From Prevotella sp. tc2-28 (lineage in GTDB: Bacteria > Bacteroidota > Bacteroidia > Bacteroidales > Bacteroidaceae): a stretch of DNA of 64,000 bases. How positions within the stretch are numbered: position 1 is the stretch's first letter; each line of letters begins with the position of its first letter. The position numbers were made by a program, and so were the translations under genes. A model generated the notes under the pieces. That model worked only from the letters and a program-made list of their open reading frames with translations, did not search any database and had not been told where the DNA came from. Of this stretch, positions 56,641 through 64,000 are shown in pieces. The stretch covers positions 1 to 64,000 of the forward strand of contig NZ_FNRE01000016.1 in assembly GCF_900107705.1 (NCBI RefSeq), read 5' to 3'.

Positions 56641-58143
56641 ATGACTGAAATGACTGAAAGAAAGAAGAGGGAAAAGGTACCCAACATGGAGTCGCTGACA
56701 ATGGGAAATTGCACCATTTCGCTTACTCTTGATACAAGATATAGAGACGACAATGGCAAATACCATGCATCCATCCGTTTTACCGTGAATGGCAGTAGAT
56801 ACTTCTTCCATTTGGGTAACAAATATACAGTAGATGAATTTGATGCCATCAGTAAAGCTGATGGTCGTGGACGTGGTGGCAATCAGAGCCAGAACTTCAT
56901 CGACAGGAACAGGCTGGTCGAGCTTTACAACCAGTATGTTGATCTTGTACGAGATATGTATAACAAGGGAACACTGAAATCTGTTGATAATATCCGTGCC
57001 GTCATTACCGGGCGTATTTCCTCCTATGGCAATTCGGATGAAGGTGCTACACCTTATGCCAATTCGTTTATTGGACTGTGGAATGAAGTTATATCGCAGA
57101 AGAAAGCCAGTACGGCAGAGACCTATCGTAATGCACGAGACTGTTTCATCAAGAGCAAAGTCTATGATGCTAAGGATGGCTATAATGTAGATGTGGCTAT
57201 GATTAAGGCGTGGATTGCCTATATGAAGGAGATGGGGTACACGCAGACGACCATCGGTTTCTACCTCCGTGCTATCCGAGTGGTCTTCAAGGCTTGTATC
57301 AGTAATGGCTACATGCGTGAGAAGGACTATCCGTTCAGTGCTACAGACCCGATGAAAGTGAAGATTCCGTCTGGCTCTTCACGCAAGGCAGAGTTCTTGA
57401 CGGTTGAGCAAATGACAGAACTATATGAGTTTTATACGGATGGTATAATCCCTAAAACTTATAAGCATCCTGAGCAGATGAAACAGAGCCTTGGCATGTT
57501 CCTTGCCCAATATCTTTGCAATGGTTGCAATCTCTATGATTTGGCTTTGCTCCGCTACGAAGACTACTATGACTTCTCTGAGCATAAGGCGCTCCGTTTC
57601 TACCGCCATAAGACGAAGGATCATTCTGAATCTGGTTCCGAGGTAATCATCCCTATCATACCTCCGCTGAAAAGGATATTGAACGATTGGGCTACACCAG
57701 CCAAGAAAGGTGAGCTGCTTTTCCCCTTCCTGCTTGGTGAAGGTATCGACCCTGATAGCAAGAAGGCCAGGGACAAGATACATCAAGAGAATCATAATGT
57801 GGCAGACAGAGTGAAGAAGATTGCAAAGATTATGGAATGGGAGATAGAACCTTCATCAACGTTTGCCCGTCATAGTTTTGCTACTAATATGAGCCGTGCG
57901 AAGGTGCCAATGGATTACATCAGCTTTGCTATGGGCCATTCTGTGGGTAACACGGGGCAGATAACCAAGCGTTATATCTCACCTTATCCCATTGAGGAAC
58001 AGATGCAGTATAACTCCTATTTACTGAATCTCGAAGAATTGAAGGCCCTGCGTCAGAAGGATTTCAGCAAAGAGGAATTAGTCAAAATGGTTAAAGAATC
58101 AATGACGAAAGAAGAGTTGTTGAGTCTGCTTTTGGACAAGTAG
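56641..58143 (+). CDS. Tyrosine recombinase (integrase)
   Basis: This ~500-residue integrase has an N-terminal arm-binding region, a SAM-like core-binding domain (~130-230, WNEVISQKKASTAETYRNAR) and a C-terminal catalytic domain. The box II pattern ARHSFATNMSRAKVPMDYIS (HxxR replaced by RHSFAT), the H of MGHS and the nucleophile in KRYISPYP are visible. The first catalytic Arg position reads LCNGCNLYDLALLRYED, as in other Bacteroidota integrases with a poorly conserved box I. It integrates or excises the element at tRNA-Asn. The start is the ATG, not the upstream TTG. Confidence 0.9.
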   Translation: MTEMTERKKREKVPNMESLTMGNCTISLTLDTRYRDDNGKYHASIRFTVNGSRYFFHLGNKYTVDEFDAISKADGRGRGGNQSQNFIDRNRLVELYNQYVDLVRDMYNKGTLKSVDNIRAVITGRISSYGNSDEGATPYANSFIGLWNEVISQKKASTAETYRNARDCFIKSKVYDAKDGYNVDVAMIKAWIAYMKEMGYTQTTIGFYLRAIRVVFKACISNGYMREKDYPFSATDPMKVKIPSGSSRKAEFLTVEQMTELYEFYTDGIIPKTYKHPEQMKQSLGMFLAQYLCNGCNLYDLALLRYEDYYDFSEHKALRFYRHKTKDHSESGSEVIIPIIPPLKRILNDWATPAKKGELLFPFLLGEGIDPDSKKARDKIHQENHNVADRVKKIAKIMEWEIEPSSTFARHSFATNMSRAKVPMDYISFAMGHSVGNTGQITKRYISPYPIEEQMQYNSYLLNLEELKALRQKDFSKEELVKMVKESMTKEELLSLLLDK

Positions 58144-58147
58144 AATG

Positions 58148-58203
58148 GTGCTTTATTTTGCTGGAAATATATCAAATATGTTATTTGCAGCAAAATAAAG
58201 CAC
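58148..58203. repeat. 56-bp imperfect palindrome, left of ATPase gene
   Basis: The 21-bp arms (58148-58168 and 58183-58203) begin GTGCTTTATTTTGCTG and match at 20 of 21 positions around an AT-rich centre. A related palindrome in the same layout lies at 59668-59721, on the other side of the gene. Confidence 0.82.
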
Positions 58204-58216
58204 TATTCTTATACTC

Positions 58217-59659
58217 TTAAAACAACTGGTCTATAGTTATTACATGCTGGAAGATGCCACTGTGTTCATTGTATTTCAACCCATATGTCGTAACGAGTAT
58301 ATGGTGGACAGAGGCGCGTTTGGGCAGTAGCTCTTGCAGCAAATTCTCGCGATGTACAAGTTTAGCGTGGTAGGATTTTGTAACGGTATAATCCTCATTG
58401 TAAAATTTCATCTCACACATATCCACCACATTGTCCTTACGATTAATGAGCAAGTCTATCTGACCACCCTCTGTGTCGTCATCGCCTCTTAATGCCCAGG
58501 AGGATTGGCTTGATGACACGTCAAGGATGTTGATAGCCTGTTTTATCTGACGGACATGTGACAGGCACACCTCTTCAAAGGCGAATCCTCTCCATGAACT
58601 GACACTCTGAGACGTTACGTTGTGAATCCAGAATTTTGGGTCTATCTCAGTACATCCCTCTACAAATTTCTGATAGAACAGGCAGAATGGATCCGTCAGT
58701 TTATAGTGCTCGTTATGCTTACTCATGCCAAAAGGCACATATGGCTGGATAAAGTCACTTGCTACGAGCGCTTTCAGCATCTTGCTTGATAGACCATTAT
58801 CGTCAAGTCCTACTTTGGAGAGGATTTCCTGCCGGGTGTAGCCCATGCGTCGTGTTCCCAAGAAACCAACGATACGCTTCATCTGCTCTGGATTGGAAAA
58901 GACAGAGGCAAACAGTCGGTCATATTCATTGCGCAATTTGGCATCCTTTTCAAAAAACAACAGGTCAATATTCTGAGCAAGGCTTAGGCCCTTCTTCATG
59001 TAACCTAAATAGTAGGGAATACCGCCAAGAACCATATAGCTCTGTACAATGTCGTAACGTGACATCCGAATCCCTTTCTTCTTTAGAAACTGCTCGCATT
59101 CTCCCAACTTAAATGGACTTAGTTTAACCTCATATGTTGTACGGCCATATAGTCCACCATGACTGTTTACCAGATTGTCGAGCATCCATGAATTAGCAGA
59201 GCCACAGACAACGAGCATCAGATTGTCTCGATGGCACCCCCAAGTATTCCAGAATCCCTCAAAGGCAGTGATGAAACCTGAACGGGGAGTGTCCATCCAG
59301 GGAAGTTCATCCAAAAACACGACCTGCCGCTTTCCATTGTCTTTGGCTTCCAACAACTGAGAGAGCATGAAGAATGCCTCCATCCACGATGACGGACATT
59401 TGCTTTTCTTCATGCCTTGCATCTGCAGCGAGAAGTAGAAGTGTTTCAACTGGTCTTTCAGGCTATTCTTCTTTCCTTCCTCGTCAACTGGCGAAAGTCC
59501 TGCGTGGCGAAAGGTGATTTTACCCTTTAATGCTTCATCAATAAGGAAAGTCTTGCCAACACGCCGACGGCCATATACCGCTACAAACTCTGACTTGTCA
59601 CTATTGTAGAGTTCGACAAGCTCTTTGATTTCTGTATCTCTGCCAATGATTGAGCTCAT
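58217..59659 (-). CDS. AAA ATPase with C-terminal DUF234 nuclease-like domain
   Basis: The 480-residue protein has an N-terminal ATPase with Walker A GRRRVGKT (~31-38), Walker B RQVVFLDELPWMD, and sensor VVCGSANSWM. A winged helix follows (TRQEILSKVGLDDNGLSSKM). The C-terminal DUF234 domain carries a PD-(D/E)xK-like pattern, GGQIDLLINRKDNVVDMCEMKF. These proteins are frequent, multi-copy and mobile in Bacteroidota and archaea, with no settled function. The gene is oriented against the integrase and is bracketed by two related palindromes. Confidence 0.88.
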   Translation of the reverse strand: MSSIIGRDTEIKELVELYNSDKSEFVAVYGRRRVGKTFLIDEALKGKITFRHAGLSPVDEEGKKNSLKDQLKHFYFSLQMQGMKKSKCPSSWMEAFFMLSQLLEAKDNGKRQVVFLDELPWMDTPRSGFITAFEGFWNTWGCHRDNLMLVVCGSANSWMLDNLVNSHGGLYGRTTYEVKLSPFKLGECEQFLKKKGIRMSRYDIVQSYMVLGGIPYYLGYMKKGLSLAQNIDLLFFEKDAKLRNEYDRLFASVFSNPEQMKRIVGFLGTRRMGYTRQEILSKVGLDDNGLSSKMLKALVASDFIQPYVPFGMSKHNEHYKLTDPFCLFYQKFVEGCTEIDPKFWIHNVTSQSVSSWRGFAFEEVCLSHVRQIKQAINILDVSSSQSSWALRGDDDTEGGQIDLLINRKDNVVDMCEMKFYNEDYTVTKSYHAKLVHRENLLQELLPKRASVHHILVTTYGLKYNEHSGIFQHVITIDQLF

Positions 59660-59667
59660 AAGAATAT

Positions 59668-59721
59668 CGTTTTAAATTGCTGCAAAGATACAAAATATAT
59701 CGTTTGCAGCAAAATAAAACG
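59668..59721. repeat. 54-bp imperfect palindrome with ATPase promoter
   Basis: The 19-bp arms (59668-59686 and 59703-59721) start CGTTTT and match at 17 of 19 positions. The minus-strand -7 box TATCTTTG (59683-59690) lies in it, with TTG at 59710-59712, so the palindrome covers the promoter and likely acts as an operator. Confidence 0.8.
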
Positions 59722-59806
59722 TCTTTATTCTATTCTGTTTAACTTTTTGTAAGACTCGTCTAAGGCTTCTTCTTACACCTGTATGACCAAATAAAAGCTC
59801 TTAAAT

Positions 59807-59836
59807 TTGCAAGTTTGTAATATTATAATTACCTTT
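59807..59836 (+). promoter_or_regulatory. Promoter of membrane-protein gene
   Basis: TTG (59807-59809), 19 bases, TACCTTTG (59829-59836). It is followed by a structured ~115-base leader. Confidence 0.75.
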
Positions 59837-59956
59837 GCACCGCAAAAAGTGCCAGTGGAAGCCTTTGTCGCTCCACTCACACTATAAAAGCGTTATATGT
59901 GGCTTTCACCTTTGTCGTGTTAGCCACTCTTATTATAAAGGTATTAGTGAACGGGA
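59837..59956 (+). promoter_or_regulatory. Structured leader with two similar stem-loops
   Basis: Two hairpins with related sequence follow each other: AGTGGAAGC...GCTCCACT and GTGGCTTTC...GTTAGCCAC. Both have CTTTGTCG in the loop region, and each is followed by an ACTATAAA/TTATAAAG segment. It may be a duplicated regulatory RNA element controlling the membrane-protein gene. Confidence 0.45.
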
Positions 59957-60601
59957 ATGAGTAAATGGATAAATGATCGTGCATGGACTGTGTCCATGTA
60001 TATATGCTATGCCCTTTGTTTTATCATTCTGTGCGTAGCGGGATATAATTTCACAATGAGTATTATTGGTGAAACGTCTTCTATTATGAAGGTAGTCTTG
60101 CTTATATGTATTATCTTGTTTGTGGGATTTGGTGTATCTATGGTATTCTCTATCTTCATAACACCCCTGAGCGAGATTTTAAGCCGGTTTCTGTGGTACC
60201 TGTTCCGTCTGAAGACGAAAAAGGGCATCTCTCCAGACTGTGATTCTGAGAGAAATGCCCTAAAGGAAGAGTTCGTGCAAAAGTATGTCAGGAAAGATTA
60301 TAAACAATCACCTATCTATGAGGTATTTGAAAGCCTGTTTGACCAAGAAAAGAGTGGTACGTTTGCTGCTCGTGCATTTAAATGTGCTTTAAGTGCTCCC
60401 AATTGGCTTAATAATTATCCTGGATATACAGATGCCCGACGACTATTTCCTCATGAAGATGCCATTAAGGGTACTAAATCCAACTATTCTAATGCAAATA
60501 ACGAAAAAAATTGTTCAAAGGAAATCATGGAAACAATAAATAAACTCCTTGAAGATAAACTAAAAGAAATGATAGATAAATCAGAGACTCAGCAAAATTA
60601 G
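59957..60601 (+). CDS. Two-helix membrane protein of the element
   Basis: The 214-residue protein has hydrophobic helices at about 12-34 (SMYICYALCFIILCVAGYNF) and 43-67 (VVLLICIILFVGFGVSMVFS). A long charged cytoplasmic part ends in a helical segment (KEIMETINKLLEDKLKEMID). I do not recognise a family. Its position inside the element, between the ATPase gene and the replication-like genes, gives no clear function. Confidence 0.7.
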   Translation: MSKWINDRAWTVSMYICYALCFIILCVAGYNFTMSIIGETSSIMKVVLLICIILFVGFGVSMVFSIFITPLSEILSRFLWYLFRLKTKKGISPDCDSERNALKEEFVQKYVRKDYKQSPIYEVFESLFDQEKSGTFAARAFKCALSAPNWLNNYPGYTDARRLFPHEDAIKGTKSNYSNANNEKNCSKEIMETINKLLEDKLKEMIDKSETQQN

Positions 60602-60695
60602 CCATACTTTTTTATTCAAATATTATTTATTCCGCAAGCCCAAAGTTTGTGGATTTTTTGCGTTTTACCCACTAGTCAGCCACATTTTGGCCAAT

Positions 60696-60755
60696 GTACT
60701 TTGATGTACTTCGCTGAACTTCAGTAAACTTCAGTGTACTTTGATGTACTTCGTG
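60696..60755 (+). repeat. Six 10-bp iteron-like repeats
   Basis: GTACTTTGAT-type units start at 60696, 60706, 60716, 60726, 60736 and 60746 with exact 10-base phasing. The two ends are GTACTTTGAT-GTACTTCG, and the middle units are GAACTTCAGT and AAACTTCAGT. They lie 100-160 bases upstream of DUF3853 and its promoter (60786-60816). This looks like an iteron set for plasmid-like replication or an operator. Confidence 0.75.
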
Positions 60756-60785
60756 TAACACTCTGAAAATCAATCGTTTTTATCG

Positions 60786-60816
60786 TTGTGACATTGAAAG
60801 ATATTTTCTAATTTTG
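60786..60816 (+). promoter_or_regulatory. Promoter of DUF3853-DUF3987-DUF6371
   Basis: TTG (60786-60788), 20 bases, TAATTTTG (60809-60816), exact consensus, 42 bases before the ATG. Confidence 0.8.
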
Positions 60817-60857
60817 CATCAGAAAATTTTAATATCACACAATAAAAACAGAATTTC

Positions 60858-61190
60858 ATGGATAAAAAAATCATCTCAATTGAAAAGCTCCTGCAGACTC
60901 CTGTCTGTATGATGAGCGGTGAGGAACTCGCGTTCCTATTTAATAACCTTGGTGTTCTTGACAAAGACAAGAAGCCGGAGCCTTCTATGCCATCGCCAGA
61001 CCGTAAACTGGCTTATGGTATCAAAGGAATTGCTGAGACCTTTGGCTGTAGCATCCCAACTGCCAATCGTATTAAGAAGAGTGGTATAATAGACAAGGCA
61101 ATCTCGCAGTTGGGACGTAAGATTGTTATCGACGTAGACCTGGCACTTGAATTAGCAGCAGAAAGGAAGGAGGAAGAGCGTAATGATTGA
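60858..61190 (+). CDS. DUF3853 family excisionase-like protein
   Basis: The 110-residue protein fits DUF3853, small proteins with a MerR/excisionase-like winged helix: GIKGIAETFGCSIPTANRIK then KSGIIDKAISQLGRKIVIDV. In Bacteroidales mobilisable elements it precedes the DUF3987 helicase-like gene, as here. It probably binds DNA to control excision or replication of the element. The stop overlaps the next start by 8 bases. Confidence 0.88.
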   Translation: MDKKIISIEKLLQTPVCMMSGEELAFLFNNLGVLDKDKKPEPSMPSPDRKLAYGIKGIAETFGCSIPTANRIKKSGIIDKAISQLGRKIVIDVDLALELAAERKEEERND

Positions 61191-62685
61191 CATTGACGAA
61201 CTGGCTAATCAGATACATGCCGATGTATTTGATGTGGCTAAGACAGGAATTCCTCTGGGCGTGTTTCCGAATGTCTTTCAGAAGATTGCCTTCGAGCTGG
61301 TGAACTACGAGAACTTCAATCTGGAGTACACGGTAGCCATTATGCTGTCAGCCTTTGCTACAGCTATTGGCAACACCTATCATGTGAGGATAAAAGGCAA
61401 GTGGGTAACCGCTTGCTTCCTCTACATGATATTGGTTGGCAGGCCCGGTCTTGGCAAGACTCCCCCTCTCGGCTTTCTCTATTTCCCTATCCGCGACTAT
61501 GACCAGCGACTGCTCGAACAAGCACGTAAGGAGTATGATGCCTATGCCCAGCAACAGGCAGTCAAGAAAGACGGAGATGCGACGGAACCGATAGAGAAGC
61601 CTCGCCTTATGCAGACGGTTATATCTGATTTCACTCAGGAGGCTATGCTGAGCATCCACTATGATAATCCTCGTGGTATTGTTCTGCTGGTAGATGAGGT
61701 CGTATCACTATTCAACTCCGTCAAGAGATACAGCACGAAGAGCAATTTGATAGAAGATCTGCTCTCTGCCTATAGCGGACAGCAGTTGAAGGCTGTCCGT
61801 AAGTCTGAGGTGTTTCCTATCTGCATTCCTCACCCATGCATTAACTTGATCGGTGGCATCCAGACCAATCTCCTTGACGAGATCTTCCGAAAGGAATATG
61901 TAGCCAACGGACTCACAGACCGTTTCCTGTTTGTATTCCCCAAGAACAAGAAGATTCCCAAGTGGCAGATTGGCATCGAACAGGAGAAACGTCCTGACAC
62001 TATGAGCAAATGGTCTTACTATATTAATAAGGTGTTGAATATTCCTTGTCCGCTGAGCGAGGACGGAGTAACACCCCAACCTATAGTATTGGATTTCTCA
62101 GAAGAAGCCAGAACCTACTTCTATAATTGGAACAACAGCATCATTGATGAAGTAAATGGTATCGAGGATGACAATGAGGTGGAGAGCCGGAAAGTAAAGC
62201 TCAACGGTAATGCTGCACGTCTTGCCTTGATCCTTCAGGTGATGCGATGGGCTGCAGGTGAATGCCAGATGGACTGTATCGACATCACTTCCGTCAAAGG
62301 CGCAATCCAGTTGATAGAATACTTTGAGGACTCCTACAAGCGAGTAAATGCTCTCTCAGGGATGGACGAGCCCAATAGGAACCAGGATCGTTGGCTGGCT
62401 ATGGTTGGTGACACCTTCACTTCATCCGAGGCAGAGCAGGCTGGACAAAGGACTGGCGTATCACGTCGTACAGTGTTTTCTTCCCTTAAAAGACTATGCG
62501 AGACCACACCTCCTGTATTACAGAAGGTAAAACAAGGCGTTTACGAGAAGGTAGTGAAGCGTTGCACAACTGCACTCTGCACTTCTGCACTCTCCGATAG
62601 TTCGGAAGATGGCGGTGAAGGGAAAGTGCAAAGTGCAGAAGTGCAAAGTGCAGACAGTGCACAGGAAGGAGGCGAGGATGAGTGA
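61183..62685 (+). CDS. DUF3987 helicase/primase-like protein
   Basis: The 500-residue protein has Walker A GRPGLGKTPP (~86-95) and Walker B-like GIVLLVDEVVSLF. It matches the DUF3987 family found in replication modules of Bacteroidales mobile elements, likely an ATPase acting with the primase-like gene after it. The C-terminal ~50 residues are low complexity (KVQSAEVQSADSAQ). They are encoded by TGCACTT/AAGTGCA repeats that form a 23-bp inverted repeat (62571-62593 and 62630-62652). It overlaps DUF6371 by 8 bases. Confidence 0.88.
   Translation: MIDIDELANQIHADVFDVAKTGIPLGVFPNVFQKIAFELVNYENFNLEYTVAIMLSAFATAIGNTYHVRIKGKWVTACFLYMILVGRPGLGKTPPLGFLYFPIRDYDQRLLEQARKEYDAYAQQQAVKKDGDATEPIEKPRLMQTVISDFTQEAMLSIHYDNPRGIVLLVDEVVSLFNSVKRYSTKSNLIEDLLSAYSGQQLKAVRKSEVFPICIPHPCINLIGGIQTNLLDEIFRKEYVANGLTDRFLFVFPKNKKIPKWQIGIEQEKRPDTMSKWSYYINKVLNIPCPLSEDGVTPQPIVLDFSEEARTYFYNWNNSIIDEVNGIEDDNEVESRKVKLNGNAARLALILQVMRWAAGECQMDCIDITSVKGAIQLIEYFEDSYKRVNALSGMDEPNRNQDRWLAMVGDTFTSSEAEQAGQRTGVSRRTVFSSLKRLCETTPPVLQKVKQGVYEKVVKRCTTALCTSALSDSSEDGGEGKVQSAEVQSADSAQEGGEDE
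62571..62652. repeat. Inverted TGCACTT/AAGTGCA repeat in DUF3987 3' end
   Basis: The 23-bp arms at 62571-62593 and 62630-62652 match at 21 of 23 positions with 36 bases between. Each arm is itself made of three ~8-base TGCACT(T/C) units. Confidence 0.8.
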
Positions 62686-63742
62686 TTACAGATTCCATCT
62701 GGAGAAATATCGTCCTAACAGCAAGCTTACTTGTCCCCAGTGCAAGAAGCTACGTTGTCTCGTTCACTATGTCGATGATCAGGGTATCATTAAGTTCCCA
62801 AACTATGTAGGCAGGTGTGACCATGAGAACAGTTGCGGGTACCACTATACTCCCAAAGACTATTTTCATGATAATCCTGATATGAAGCCCAAGGATTGGG
62901 ACGACGACACTCCTATATATAATAAGGTGGAAACAACGAAAGGGAAAGAAGAGCCCAAGTCCGTTGAACCTTCTTTCATCCCTATGGTATTTGTCAGCAA
63001 AAGCCTGTCAGCATACAAGACAAAGAACCCTCTCTACCAATACCTCTGTGGTGTTATCGGCGAAGATGAGGTTAAGCGTATCTTCCGCTTGTATCTTGTA
63101 GGAACAGGGAACAAATGGGGAGGATGTACCGTCTTCTGGCAGATAGACGCCAATGGCAATGTGAGGGCAGGCAAACTGATGGGCTATGACAGCAAGACTG
63201 GCCATCGGATAAAGGAACCCCAAAGTCAGGTCACTTGGGCGCACTCTGAATTGAAGATAGCGGATTTCCATCTGGTACAATGCCTGTTTGGTGAGCATCT
63301 TCTTCATGAAAGGCCAACTGCACCAGTCGCTTTGGTGGAGAGTGAGAAGACTGCCATTATCATGACTCATTTCATGCGCGATCTGTTATGGCTGGCTACA
63401 GGAGGAAAGGATGGGTGCTTTAACGAGAATGCTGTTCAAGTACTGAAAGGAAGAACCGTTATCCTTATACCTGACCTTGGTGGGTGGGAGAAATGGCAGA
63501 AAAAATCTCAGATGTTAAAGCCTATTTGCAAACGTGTAATCATGTCTGACGTGATTGAGAAAATAGCTACGGATGAACAACGTGAACAGGGTCTTGATGT
63601 GGCAGACTTCTTCCTGATGAAGCCAACGGCTCATGAAATCCTGGCAGACATGATAAGTCGAAATCCTGCCGTTGGACTATTGGTGGAGAAACTTGATTTG
63701 GAGGTCTGTAATGATGAGGAACCTCAGGATGGTGTGCCGTAA
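62678..63742 (+). CDS. DUF6371 toprim/primase-like protein
   Basis: This ~354-residue protein has an N-terminal zinc-finger-like region (LTCPQCKKLRCLVHYVDD, then GRCDHENSCGYH). The C-terminal toprim-like part has APVALVESEKTAII and RTVILIPDLGGWEKW. It matches DUF6371, common in Bacteroidales elements, and probably acts as a primase for element replication. I start it at the ATG at 62678, which overlaps the DUF3987 stop. The longer frame runs through DUF3987. Confidence 0.88.
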   Translation: MSDYRFHLEKYRPNSKLTCPQCKKLRCLVHYVDDQGIIKFPNYVGRCDHENSCGYHYTPKDYFHDNPDMKPKDWDDDTPIYNKVETTKGKEEPKSVEPSFIPMVFVSKSLSAYKTKNPLYQYLCGVIGEDEVKRIFRLYLVGTGNKWGGCTVFWQIDANGNVRAGKLMGYDSKTGHRIKEPQSQVTWAHSELKIADFHLVQCLFGEHLLHERPTAPVALVESEKTAIIMTHFMRDLLWLATGGKDGCFNENAVQVLKGRTVILIPDLGGWEKWQKKSQMLKPICKRVIMSDVIEKIATDEQREQGLDVADFFLMKPTAHEILADMISRNPAVGLLVEKLDLEVCNDEEPQDGVP

Positions 63743-64000
63743 CGTGCGTGCAGGGAGATAAAGGGCTTGCCCTTGATATAGCCCACTATAACTACGAGCT
63801 TCGCTTTCGTAGTTGTGGGCTCTTCCGAGGGACTCAGGGCTTTGCCCTAAGAACCTACAAGGCTCTGCCCTTGACCCGTTCAGGACGCTGCCCCGAAACC
63901 CTGGCAAGGGCTGTCAGCCCTCTGCAACCTGACCAGAGAGTGACCCTCTCTCTGGACTCTTCGCTCAGTGGCATCTGCCCCTAAGAACCCTGAGCAGGAA
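63743..64000. other. GC-rich hairpin region at window end, no clear gene
   Basis: No convincing gene is visible. A strong hairpin lies at 63781-63820: GCCCAC...AACTACGA pairs with TCGTAGTT-GTGGGC, with a 3-base bulge. Others are AGGGCTTGCCCT-type repeats near 63761 and 63827-63840. The region is GC-richer than its surroundings. In related elements a transfer origin and a mobilisation gene follow the primase gene, so this may be oriT; that is inference. Confidence 0.45.

Noticed and set aside
63748..63984. 78-codon plus-strand frame at the window end
   Set aside because: It starts with GTG without a ribosome site, is made of hairpin repeats and resembles no protein I know. I describe the stretch as a structured non-coding region.

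Overview
The window looks like a chromosomal segment of a Bacteroidota bacterium, most likely Prevotellaceae. Nearly every real gene is preceded by the Bacteroidota sigma-type promoter TTG-N19/20-TANNTTTG. Gene families such as DUF4876, DUF6850, DUF3853, DUF3987, DUF6371, OmpA-type porins and a Gly/Gln/Tyr-rich RluB point the same way. No species can be named from the sequence alone.

Layout. 1-360: end of an rRNA operon (23S 3' end, 5S, terminator). 415-4784: accessory stretch with an AlkZ-related gene, a DUF4160/DUF2442 pair, a gene remnant, three copies of one leader/signal-peptide module joined to unrelated bodies, a 58-codon membrane peptide ORF, and a ~600 bp non-coding inverted structure built from 11-bp repeats. 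4785-10353: histidine kinase and a housekeeping run (DUF177, rpmF, fabH, era, der, lipoprotein). 10415-14581: a 32-codon ORF, MlaFE-type lipid transporter, lptB and a secreted pectate lyase. 14692-20249: tig, clpP, clpX, recQ. 20370-28106: guaB, two SurA-like chaperones, an OstA-like protein and mutL in one tight run. 28317-34920: cell-envelope proteins (large lipoprotein, OmpA, secreted protein, two small barrels). 34993-37258: two identical tRNA-Val genes flanking paaK and an ACT protein. 37340-46329: purB, RluB-like synthase, asnS, a minus operon (antiporter, LolD, CvfB-like) and asd. 46419-56314: a TonB receptor/DUF4876/DUF6850 operon diverging from an M16 protease fused to heavy-metal-binding domains. 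56381-64000: left end of an integrated element starting at a tRNA-Asn 3' fragment, with integrase, an ATPase gene bracketed by palindromes, DUF3853, DUF3987 and DUF6371; it runs off the window.

How it works together. Envelope biogenesis dominates the core: SurA-like chaperones, OstA-like protein, LptB, MlaFE and LolD support the abundant outer-membrane proteins and lipoproteins encoded nearby. The TonB receptor cluster and the divergent M16-HMA protease could form an uptake-and-processing system for a metal-containing substrate; this is inference.

The strongest candidates for something undescribed are (i) the module array at 2284-3877, where one 5' leader plus signal peptide is attached to different bodies bounded by inverted repeats; (ii) the symmetric 7 + 7 array of 11-bp repeats at 4126-4730; (iii) the M16-HMA fusion opposite the TonB cluster; and (iv) short intergenic arrays with 21-22 bp period at three loci. 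Start codons were moved downstream where a promoter overlaps the longest possible reading frame.
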